16,532 nucleotides of DNA from Cyclostephanos tholiformis (lineage: Eukaryota; Bacillariophyta; Thalassiosirophyceae; Thalassiosirales; Thalassiosiraceae): positions 1 to 16,532 of the forward strand of contig JALLPB010001879.1 in assembly GCA_036939975.1 (NCBI GenBank), given 5' to 3'. Of the stretch, positions 8,518 to 16,038 are shown one piece after another (position 1 is the first letter of the stretch; every line of letters starts with the position of its first letter). Both the position numbers and the translations under genes were made by a program. The notes under the pieces were generated by a model. The model saw nothing but the letters and a program-made list of their open reading frames with translations, was not told where the DNA came from and did no database searches.

Positions 8518-8943
8518 ATGGCAGATCTCAAAAACAAGGCAAAGGCAAAGGCAAAGGCAAAGGCAAAGGCAAAGGCAAAGGCAAAGGCAAAGGCAGAACA
8601 GAAGAAGCAGACCGAATAAAATAAGTGGAATTGTGAGGCACACAAGGCTCATGCTGATTGGGTATCAATGGCGGTGGGGAGCCCAGTGGACAAGATTGGG
8701 CATCCACAGTTGAATAAGAAGCAAAGTCTGGCAATGGTGTAGTTACTCCTGCCAAGGGTGGACATCATGGGGAAATTGAAGTTGAAAGACTTCAACTTGA
8801 TGAAGAAGTGCATTGTGTGGCTAGGATAGATTGCGTGGGGAATGATTTGGGATGAGCACATTGCTTGGCAGGCCAAGGGAGAAATTTTGAGTGGTGCTGC
8901 CAATTTTTGCATTGGGAGGGATCTAATGGATTTTTTTAGTCTA
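8518..8943 (+). pseudogene. Decayed reading frame of unknown origin
   Basis: Seen: from ATG 8518 a frame begins MADLKNK, runs through about ten Lys-Ala pairs made by the hexanucleotide array, and continues to 8943 with three internal stops (TAA, TAG, TAG) before a final TGA. Between the stops the frame keeps a protein-like composition (for example HADWVSMAVGSPVDKIGHPQ and DEHIAWQAKGEILSGAANF). Other frames are no better. Interpretation: a dead gene, possibly from a mobile element given its neighbours. I do not recognise the family. The Lys-Ala stretch may be simple repeat expansion in a dead sequence rather than an ancestral domain. Confidence 0.4.
8536..8595. repeat. (AAGGCA)10 hexanucleotide microsatellite
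   Basis: Ten perfect head-to-tail copies of AAGGCA fill 60 bp without a mismatch. Perfect identity means recent expansion or active slippage. In the frame from 8518 it encodes Lys-Ala repeats; in the other plus frames it reads as Gln-Arg or Gly-Lys pairs, which produces spurious open frames on both strands. Confidence 0.97.
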
Positions 8944-8960
8944 TGAGACTTTTCCCCATA

Positions 8961-9084
8961 ATTAACATTAACATAGTAAAGATATTTGTATCATCTTTTA
9001 TGCTTCCATCATAGAAGTATCATCATATGATTGGTGGCCACCAATTTGTGTGTGCATCAAATCATGGATTTTTGTGGCAGGAAC
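8961..9084. repeat. Tandem repeat copy A, left part (split by retrotransposon)
   Basis: This segment aligns with 14961-15080. Shared blocks include AGATATTTGTATCATCT, CTTCCATCATA and GCATCAAATCATGGATTT. It ends at the target site GGAAC, where the LTR element is inserted, and the repeat resumes at 14805. Confidence 0.8.
9080..9084. repeat. Target-site duplication, left (GGAAC)
   Basis: The five bases GGAAC directly before the 5' LTR are repeated exactly after the 3' LTR at 14805-14809. Five-base duplications are normal for Ty1/copia integrases, and this one fixes both element boundaries. Confidence 0.92.
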
Positions 9085-9308
9085 TGTTGGGCAGAACAAG
9101 AATCTAGGGACAGTACGGTGGGCGGACACTAGATGACATCCACGTGGAATGCCAAAACGAGCAAGACTCAGAGCTCCAATGTGGCGAGTCGGAGCATCTA
9201 AAAGGAGAGGAGGGAGAGAGTAAAAATAAGAGCAAGGGCTTACTTATTTTAGATTATCTAACGATACAATGTTATGCGTTTAGTGTCATGATTGACGTTT
9301 TCTCAACA
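9085..9308 (+). repeat. 5' LTR (224 bp)
   Basis: Starts TGTTGGGC and ends TTCTCAACA, giving a perfect 5-bp terminal inverted repeat. Purine-rich GGAGAGGAGGGAGAGAG is followed by TAAAAATAAG at 9221-9230, the best TATA-like element. Transcription would then start about 25-35 bp on, near 9246-9256, placing U3 before that and R/U5 after. It is 12 bp shorter than the 3' LTR because of one indel near 9158. Confidence 0.95.
9221..9230 (+). promoter_or_regulatory. TATA-like element in the 5' LTR
   Basis: TAAAAATAAG follows a purine tract and precedes the predicted RNA start by the usual 25-35 bp. In the 3' LTR the same site reads TAGAAATAAG (14717-14726). Prediction only. Confidence 0.45.
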
Positions 9309-9327
9309 TAATCTAAAATAAGTGAAC
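9242..9327 (+). other. Self-complementary primer-binding region
   Basis: Positions 9308-9323 (last LTR base plus the first 15 bases of the internal region) are the exact reverse complement of 9242-9257 in the 5' LTR. With the 3' LTR (14734-14753) the complementarity is 20 of 20 for 9308-9327. The site sits where the minus-strand primer-binding site belongs, and I see no match to the initiator-Met tRNA 3' end (TGGTAT...) normally used by copia elements. The partner lies near the predicted RNA 5' end, as in the self-primed fission-yeast Tf1. Confidence 0.6.
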
Positions 9328-9446
9328 GGGGCCGTGGGCACCCACGAGAGGAGAGAGATGAACTAACAGGCCATGGCGGGCCACGGAGCCGGGCGCAGCA
9401 GCGGAATGAAACCAAGGTATATCCCCCCAAAAGGGGGGGAAACTTG
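9309..9446 (+). other. Structured retrotransposon leader
   Basis: The 138-bp untranslated leader between the 5' LTR and the gag start contains three strong self-complementary sites: CGTGGG/CCCACG with a 2-base loop (9333-9346), the palindrome GCCATGGC (9370-9377), and a C-run/G-run hairpin with an AAAA loop (9422-9440) ending six bases before ATG 9447. Such elements may serve RNA dimerisation, packaging or translational control; this is inference. Confidence 0.55.
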
Positions 9447-10660
9447 ATGGCAACGGCGAAGGCATACGAATCGCCCATCACCGAGATTGCGAAGTATACT
9501 TTCAACACAGGTAAGAATAACAGTTCACTGAGTCGCAAGAGAGAGTCGTGGGATACATCCAATGAAGTGGAATGGATGAAAGCTATTTGGTCGCCAAGAT
9601 GATCAGGAGGGGGGCGGCACAGGTAACCGCACTACCACCTCCTGTCAACGCAAACACCCCGGACAAGGCGGACCTCGAGGTCATTTGCATTGAAGTTGTG
9701 AAATCAGTTGCCAAGAGGAGGCAGAAGCTTGAAGAGTCCCTCAAGAAGGGATATGCCACCGTGTATGACCAATGTTCCCAAGAAGTTTGAGATAAGCTGA
9801 AGGCAACAAGGGACTGGGACAAGGTGCAGGCCATGCAGTCGCTTGATGAGCTCATCAAGCGGATTGAGAGGATCTGCGTCGGCTTCGACAATCACAAGCA
9901 GTCGGTGTTTAACCTGGTGCAGTCGCTTAAGATGCTGTTTTTTGTACACCCAGTAGGAGAAGGAAACGGTCAAGGAGTACGCAAGAAAAATTTCAAGAGC
10001 CTATGGGACACGGTGGAAGCCTTTGCAGGGTCGCCAGGGATCCATCAGGGATTGGTGAATGCCAAACTAACAAAAAGGGGACTGACGAACCCCAACAATG
10101 CTCAGCTGGAGGCGGCGGAGAATGTGACAGTGGAGCAGGTGAAGGTGGCCCTGCTGATCAGCGGGGCCGATTGGCACAAATTCAAGAAATTGAAGGACGA
10201 GCTTGCAAACGACTATCTGCTCGGCACGGACCACTACCCGGACACTTTGGAAAAGGTGGCAAGAATCCTTTCCAACTATCAAAGCACAAACATTAATGCC
10301 CCCTACAGGGCAAACCCCAATGACACAGGGGTGGCGCTCCTTCAGCGCGGGGGACAAGGTGGCAGAGGGGACCGAGGAGGCGTGGCAGGCCGGGGGACAA
10401 AGAACCAAGGAGGTGGCTCCAGTGTAGGTATGGCAGGTGTGGATGACATCAGCACCATGACTGGTCACACAGGAGGGGACTCCACGAAGACCAACAGCAA
10501 GGGGGAGTCCCATTGCTTCAATTGCGGGCCCTCAAGTCACTGGGCATATGAGTGCCTGCAACTGAGCTGCAAACAACAATCACAGCTCCACATGAATCTC
10601 GAGGCACAGGAGGAGTCTGGTCAAGAACCCATCAAGGAAGTTCAGCAGCTATTCAATGTG
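9447..10660 (+). pseudogene. gag: gag (nucleocapsid) remnant of copia element
   Basis: Gag would coat the retrotransposon RNA in cytoplasmic particles. Start chosen at ATG 9447, giving MATAKAYESPITEIAKYTFN and about 50 codons before a stop at 9600; a frameshift near 9580-9592 moves the homologous reading to the next frame, which continues to 10660. An in-frame TGA at 9788 interrupts it. The core contains SLWDTVEAFAGSPG, a helical capsid-like stretch, a Gly/Arg-rich segment, and one zinc knuckle C-x2-C-x4-H-x4-C at 10514-10555. Length (about 400 codons) is normal for copia Gag. It is followed without a stop by the protease region. Confidence 0.9.
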
Positions 10661-11112
10661 ACACTGGCACAAGGAGGGGAACTTCTGGATAACAGGGTGT
10701 ACCTGAATGGATGTTCCACCGTGACCACCTTCAAGACCGACAAGTTCCTAAAGAGCATCAAGACGGAAGTGCAAGGAGTAAAGATCAACTGCAATGCGAG
10801 TACCATCAGCACCAACAAGAGAGGAAGGTACGGGAACCTGAGGGTGTGGTACCTGCCCGACAGAATTGCCAACATTATTTTGATTCACGAGCTTGAATCT
10901 TGAATTGCTGTATCATATCACCTACGACAGCTGGGCAGGATATTACGTGGTGCACACACCGAAGGGAGAGGTACGGTTATACAAAGATGAGCAGGGGCTC
11001 CCGTACTTGGATCTGGAGGAATCGAGCAAGGCTGGAGCATTACTCCTTATGCAGCACAATAGGGGAACCTGCAATGAAGATGAGGTGCTGTCCCTGGTGC
11101 AAACCATCAGAG
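10661..11112 (+). pseudogene. Aspartic protease remnant
   Basis: The protease releases Gag, integrase and reverse transcriptase from the polyprotein. The expected LLD-x-[CS]-[ST] active-site region appears as LLDNRVYLNGCSTV from about 10682. The Asp is present (10688-10690), but extra residues separate it from the CST, so the active site is distorted. The C-terminal half includes RIANIILIHELE, where a small duplication (CTTGAATCTTGAA) shifts the frame near 10893-10905. Reading continues in the next frame as YHITYDSWAGYYVVHTPKG through about 11110, where a second indel restores the main frame. Confidence 0.75.
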
Positions 11113-12121
11113 GAACTATGAGGGATACACGAAGTGAGAAGTAGTGAAGGCTAAGGAGGCACGGCGCGCCCAGGCAATGATGGGAAACCCCAGTGAGGAG
11201 GACTACAAGGGCATGGTGAGCCACAATCTGATCCCTAACTGTCCCGTGACCTGCTCTGATATTGCCAACACCAAAGCCATATTTGGTCCAGACCTCTCGA
11301 GCGTGCGAGGGAAAACGGTATGATGGGCACCTGCGCCAGTTGTTCCAGTTTATGTGGCAGTTCTGTGAGAGCTGGTGCAAGCCAACAAAATGATGATGTT
11401 GGCCGTGGACGTGTTTTTTGTGGATGGGATGGCATTCCTGTTAACTGTAGCTCGGAGGATCAAGTTCATCATGACGGAGCACTTGCCAACAAGAACGGCG
11501 GTAAGCCTGAGCAAGCATATGAGACAAGTGTTGGATGTGTATGAACGTGCAGGCTTAAGAGTAAGGACTATTTTAATGGATGGAGAATTTGAAAAACTGA
11601 AACCACTTATGCTCCAGGTGGAGTGCAACACAACGGTGGCAAAGGAGCACGTCAGTGAAGCAGAGTGGACAATACAAATGCTCAAGGAGCGGATGAGAGG
11701 ACTTTTGGCAACACTGCCCTTTACCCATATCCCCAAGCGAATGAAGATCGAGTTCATTTATTTCATGATACTGTGGATGAATGCGTTCCCCATCAAGTCA
11801 GGGATCTCACAAACCTTTTCACCGAGAGAACTGCTGGTTCGATGGCAACTCGACTACAAAAACATTGTCGAGTGTTGTCAGGAACGTACTGTGAAGTACA
11901 TGACGAGCCTGTCCCAACAAAGACGATGGTTCCACGCATGCATGAGGCAATTGCGCTAGGTCCCACGGGGAATCTGCAAGGAAGTTTAAAATTCTATTGC
12001 CTCAACACAGGCCTAGTACTTAAACGGCAGATCGTTCACGCCCATGCCAGTGCCAGACTAAGTTATTCAGAGGGTGAACAGGATCGGCAAATGAGAGAAA
12101 CAGGGCCGCACGTTCAGATTC
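11113..12121 (+). pseudogene. Integrase remnant
   Basis: Integrase joins element cDNA to the chromosome. The region carries an N-terminal spacer (ARRAQAMMGNPSEEDYKG), then the core with D (11408, in AVDVFFVDG), D (11579, in ILMDGEFE) and E (11663, in SEAEW) as candidate DDE residues. The D-to-E spacing is 27 residues against the usual 35, so the assignment of the Glu is provisional. Stops at 11135, 11321 and 11366 break it. A one-base loss in the A-run at 11858-11862 shifts the frame until a compensating indel near 12028-12031. After that, TAA 12059 and TGA 12092 break the conserved GRTF...CGEPYEW tail. No function is possible. Confidence 0.88.
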
Positions 12122-13960
12122 ATGAACCAATGTGGGGAACCGTATGAGTGGACAGATGAGGTCCCTGAAGACGACCCAGATTTTCAGGGGCTGCTAGATG
12201 AGAACGACGGTACTGCCATGTACCTGGACATGAGAGCTGAGCTCCCAGGAGTGGAATTGGAATCTGAAGAACACCATTGTCAGACGATTACGGATGAACC
12301 CATTCCTGACTTCTGGGACCTTGCCGGGGCGGCGTTGCATAATGCTGGGATAGATGCCAATGAGATGATTTGGAATGCACAGGGTGAACACGTACACGTG
12401 ACAGGCCCAGCACTCATCGAGGCAGACGAGGACGAGATCGTATATGAGCTTACATTCGACCTTCCGGATGCAGGCCTTACCAACATCGAAACAGACAACA
12501 TGTCTAACATGGGCAACAGCAGACAAGATGACGTTTCTGCTGTGGTGATGGGGGCTGACAACAAGGCCAGCGGTCAATATTATCCTACACGAACTCGCAG
12601 GAGTGTAATCGGGAACCAACCGTATGACACATATGCGCCTCGAACGACATTCCTCCAACTTGGGACGGTGCGAGCGCACAGGAATGTTGTTGAGGCAAAC
12701 AACCTTGCAAGGATGACAAAGGAGGAACAATTGCTGGCAATAACCGCCAAAACATCTAAACCTTTTGTAGATGATGTGACGCATCAAGTGGATTGAGTGA
12801 TGTGCACGACATAGGAAGAGGAGCTTGGAGTAATGGCATACCTCCTGACCCAGTACAATCTGAAGCCCGGCCTATGGAAATTTGGGGCAAAAGGAGATAA
12901 GGCTGCGCTAAAGGAAATGACGCAGCTCCACATCATGGACACGTGGACACCAATGGAAGCTGAGAAGCTGTCAAGGAAGCAGAGGATGAGAGCACTCTCC
13001 TCACTGCTCTTCCTAAAAGAGAAACAAACGGGAGATGTCAAGGGGAGGGCATGTATAAATGGAGCACCCCAATGTGCATACATCCTGAAGGAGGATGCAG
13101 CATCACCTACTGTTTCGACCGAATCAACGTTCATTACTGCAGCCATCACGGCAAAGGAAGGAAGAAAAGTGAGATGCTACGATGTACCCAGCCCATTTGT
13201 GAACACTGACATGGACGAGGAGGTGTTAATTGTACTGAAGGGAGAGTTAGCAGACATGATGATTCAGATCGCGCCTGAGATGTACAGAAGATACATGATG
13301 GTAGATAGAAAGGGAACATCCATCCTCTACGTGAAAATCCAAAAAGCACTGTACAAACTAATGAGGGCCATTTTGCTGTTTTACAGAAAACTATGAAAGG
13401 AATTCGGATGATATGGGCTGGTCATCAACCCGTACGACCCGTGTGTAGCCAACATGGAAACAAAGTCTGGGAAGCAGCTCACCTTGGTATGGCACGGAGA
13501 CGATCTCATGGGATCCTGCGAGGATGACTTTGAGCTAATGAAGTTCTCATGCTATATGGGAGGAATATATGGACCGAGCCTGAGCATGCACTTGAGTAAA
13601 AAGCACGACTATCTGGGGATAGACATGGAATTCTGCAACGACGGGGCACTAGAGGTGTCCATGGTTAAGTACCTGAAGAACATGATCAACGAATTCCCGA
13701 AGTTGATCAAGGGACAAGGGGCAACACCGGCACATGAAAAGCTGTTCGTGATCAGGGATGAGAAGGAAGCAAGAAAGCTGAGTGAGGAACAGGCACTGGT
13801 ATTTCATCACACGGTTGCGCAGTTGTTGTTCATGGCAACAAGAGCAAGACAGGATATCCAGATGGCTGTGGCTTTTCTTATGACGAGGGTGAAGAGCCCA
13901 GACGAGGACGATTGGGGAAAGTTGAAGCGTGTGCTTAGGTATCTGAATGGAACCAAATAT
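12122..13960 (+). pseudogene. Acidic linker and reverse transcriptase remnant
   Basis: Residues from 12122 to about 12560 form an acidic linker (WTDEVPEDDPDFQG and onward). The reverse transcriptase starts near 12780 with LGVMAYLLTQYNLKPG and follows the copia order: KGRACINGAPQ, SPTVSTESTFITAA, the first catalytic block RCYDVPSPFVNTDMDEEV, KALYKLMRA, then WHGDD at 13490-13504, the position of the catalytic YVDD box. Valine is replaced by Gly. Stops at 12794, 12812, 13394 and 13409 interrupt a frame that is otherwise continuous. The thumb and connection continue to about 13960 (HHTVAQLLFMATRARQDIQ). Confidence 0.93.
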
Positions 13961-14620
13961 CTAAAACTGAGGTTAACCATGGACAACCTGGCAATGTTGA
14001 AGTGGTATGTTGACGGATCACACAATGTCCACTGGGACTACAAAGGTCATAGAGGCGCGGTATTCTCATTTGGATGAGGTGCCTCCTCAAGTTACTCCAG
14101 GAAGCTGAAATTGAATACAAGGAGCTCAACGGAGACAGAACTAGTAGCAGCGGACATGTTTATGCCAGAAATGTTGTGGTCCCTACACTTCATACAGGCA
14201 CAGGGATATGATGCGGAATGCATAGGATTGTATCAGGACAACATCAGCACCCAGCTGCTGATAAAGAACAGTAAGATGTCAAGTGGAAAAAAGACAAAAC
14301 ACATAAAGGCAAAGTTTTTCTTCATCAAAGACAGGGTTGATAATGGAGAGATAACCGTAATAGACTGCCCAGCGGAGGGGATGTGGGCAGACGTGATGAG
14401 TAAACCCCTACAAAGTACGGCATTCTGAGTGATGAGAGCCAACCTGATGAATTGCGAGGTGAACTATGAAGATCCACCAGAAGGAGAGGAATTGGATTCA
14501 GTCACAAGCCCTAAGATGGTGTCATGGAAGAGTGTCATCGCAATCACCTTCAAGACACCCCAGGAGTGTGTTGGGCGGAAAATGAATCTAGGGACGATAA
14601 GGCGGGTGGACACTAGATGA
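13961..14620 (+). pseudogene. RNase H remnant and Pol C-terminus
   Basis: RNase H would degrade the RNA strand of the hybrid. The copia-type catalytic set is visible: D in YVDGSHN (14012), E in RSSTETEL (about 14138) and D in LYQDNIST (14237), followed by KTKHIKAKFFFIKDRV and the conserved end MWADVMSKPLQ. Stops TGA 14075 and TGA 14426 interrupt it. The frame then runs on through TPQECVGRK into the 3' LTR and ends at 14618-14620, so the last 17 codons of Pol come from LTR sequence. Confidence 0.9.
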
Positions 14621-14804
14621 CATTCATGTGGAATGCTAAAACAAAGCCTAGGAGTAGCAAGACTCAGAGCTCCGACGTGGCGAGTTGGAGCATCTAGAAG
14701 GAGAGGAGGGAGAGAGTAGAAATAAGAGCAAGGGTTCACTTATTTTAGATTATCTAACAATACAATGTTAAGCATTTAGCGCCACAATTGACGTCTTCTC
14801 AACA
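14569..14804 (+). repeat. 3' LTR (236 bp)
   Basis: Pairs with 9085-9308 with the same TGTTG/CAACA ends. It carries 12 extra bases near 14643-14654 relative to the 5' copy. I count roughly 27 substitutions against the 5' LTR, mostly transitions. No clear polypurine tract abuts it; the nearest purine run is GAAGGAGAGGAA at 14480-14491, some 78 bp upstream. Confidence 0.95.
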
Positions 14805-14809
14805 GGAAC
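14805..14809. repeat. Target-site duplication, right (GGAAC)
   Basis: Exact repeat of 9080-9084 directly after the CAACA end of the 3' LTR. Confidence 0.92.
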
Positions 14810-14960
14810 TTGGAAAATAGTAACAGAGCTTACATATAAATATAAATAAAACTGTCAAGAGTTATGGTTAAAAATGTCGATCACTAAAATCAGGGAAATG
14901 ATGCAGGGGTGGTCTTCTGACCATTTAGGCCAGGCAAGGTATTGCCTATTCAGTCCATTT
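14810..14960. repeat. Tandem repeat copy A, right part
   Basis: Resumes copy A after the retrotransposon. It aligns with 15083-15250 through GTTAAAAATGTCGATCACTA, TGATGCAGG, GGTCTT, CAGGCAAGGTATT and GTCCATTT. It ends at 14960, immediately before copy B begins. It contains a local hairpin AGGCAA/TTGCCT at 14934-14949. Confidence 0.8.
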
Positions 14961-15250
14961 ACTTAATATAAACATATTTAAGATATTTGTATCATCTATT
15001 ATACTTCCATCATAATAGTATCATTGTAATGGCAGCCGCCATGGTGTGTCTGCATCAAATCATGGATTTTGTGGTGGGAACTTAGAAAATAATACCTGAG
15101 TCTATGTAGGAATTAAATCGTCCAGAGTTGTGGGTTGTGGTTAAAAATGTCGATCACTAAAAATTGGGGAATTGATGCAGGGATGGTCTTTTGACTGATT
15201 GCATTCAAAACCAGTTAGGACAGGCAAGGTATTACCTATTTGGTCCATTT
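14961..15250. repeat. Tandem repeat copy B, uninterrupted (about 290 bp)
   Basis: A second head-to-tail copy of the unit formed by 8961-9084 plus 14810-14960. The retrotransposon target reads GGGAACTTAG here (about 15076-15085), matching the reconstructed empty site of copy A apart from point changes. The unit has no coding capacity and no clear terminal inverted repeats, so it is an undefined repeat rather than a recognisable transposon. Confidence 0.8.
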
Positions 15251-15677
15251 GGTTCCTTGAACAAAGGTTGAAACCCCCAAATTGCAAAAATTATGGGCAT
15301 TGTGTCCAGAGTTTGCACTAGGTCTGGTATGATAGTATTTAGTTCATACGTACCATATCTTGGTGGTCACACCCCTGAGTGTGGAGATCAAGGCTGCATT
15401 GCATAGGAGTGTATGCAAATATTATCATGAAATTATGATTATCATGCAGATTATGTGCCATTATCTACCACCTACTCTTGATACCAAGGAGGCTTTCCAA
15501 TTCAGATCCATGAGAATCATGAATGTACAAGCATGGATCCACCCTTGTTTTTAATTTTTCTCAAACTGTACAACCTCATTTAACTGGAATGATGGTAGTA
15601 TATATACACAATACCTCATTCTGGAGTCGCATTGGATTGAGGACAAACTGGGGATTCCACCTTGACTGCCCTTTTGC
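15251..15677. other. Unassigned AT-rich sequence
   Basis: No gene is supported. A GTATGATAGTATTTAGTTCATAC motif at 15327-15349 resembles 8411-8433. Short open frames in all phases are broken and lack recognisable motifs. Probably repeat-derived. Confidence 0.4.
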
Positions 15678-16038
15678 TTATCCACTGGCTGGACCTCCTA
15701 TAGCATTAAATTTGAAAAAATGGGTCTCAAACATTGAGTGGAGGTGACGTAAAAATATGGGTAGGAACTTCACCAAATCTATTTTCTTCAGTCTCTCATC
15801 CCTTGCAGCATCCTCCTCCTCATTTCTTTTCCTCTTCAACTCTCTTGCTGCAGCCACAGCTGGAATTTTCTCAGATTTTACAGCTGCTGCCTCCTCTGTC
15901 TGTTTTCTCTTTAACTCTATTTTCTCAGCTTTGGCAGCCATTGCCTCCTTTATTCATTTCCTCTTCAACACTTTGCTGCAGCCGCAGTTAGCTTTTTCTC
16001 ACCAGCTTCAGGAGCTGCTGCCTCCATATGTCACAACA
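15678..16038 (-). pseudogene. Broken coiled-coil repeat reading frame
   Basis: Seen on the minus strand: an 87-codon frame (15941-15678) with strongly heptad-like, charged, Ala-rich sequence built on a repeat close to ELKRKQTEEAAAVKSEKI. The same repeat continues upstream in another phase (KVLKRK, stop, IKEAMAAKAEKI), and still further upstream a third phase begins MEAAAPEAGEKKLTAAAAK (from about 16034). Three phases with one repeated motif imply at least one frameshift and one stop in a once longer coiled-coil protein. The last 30 residues lose this composition. I do not recognise the protein; it may come from a mobile element or a dead host gene. Confidence 0.45.

Larger units (their letters stand above)
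9085..14804 (+). mobile_element. Ty1/copia LTR retrotransposon, full length but dead
   Basis: Seen: two LTRs with TGTTG/CAACA ends, a 5-bp target duplication, and an internal region of 5,260 bp coding, in order, Gag with a CCHC knuckle, protease, integrase, reverse transcriptase and RNase H. Integrase before reverse transcriptase defines the copia superfamily. The ancestral layout was probably one Gag-Pol frame: nearly everything reads in the same frame once local indels are allowed for. It is dead: 12 in-frame stops (ten of them TGA) and about five frameshifts. By hand alignment the LTRs differ at about 27 of 224 positions, so the insertion is old. The protein style (long acidic linker between integrase and reverse transcriptase, Pol frame running into the 3' LTR) fits copia elements of diatoms as I recall them. 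Confidence 0.97.

Noticed and set aside
8536..8595. CRISPR-like array
   Set aside because: Six-base units with no spacers; a simple microsatellite in a eukaryotic context.
8477..8755. Open frames with Gln-Arg, Leu-Pro or Cys-Leu repeats on both strands
   Set aside because: All are translations of the AAGGCA hexanucleotide array in alternative phases.
9309..9327. tRNA-iMet primer-binding site for the copia element
   Set aside because: The usual TGGTATCAGAGC-like sequence is absent after the 5' LTR; the bases instead match the reverse complement of the LTR itself.
12194..12787. 197-residue minus-strand open frame
   Set aside because: Antisense to the copia integrase-RT linker, which matches the family on the plus strand.
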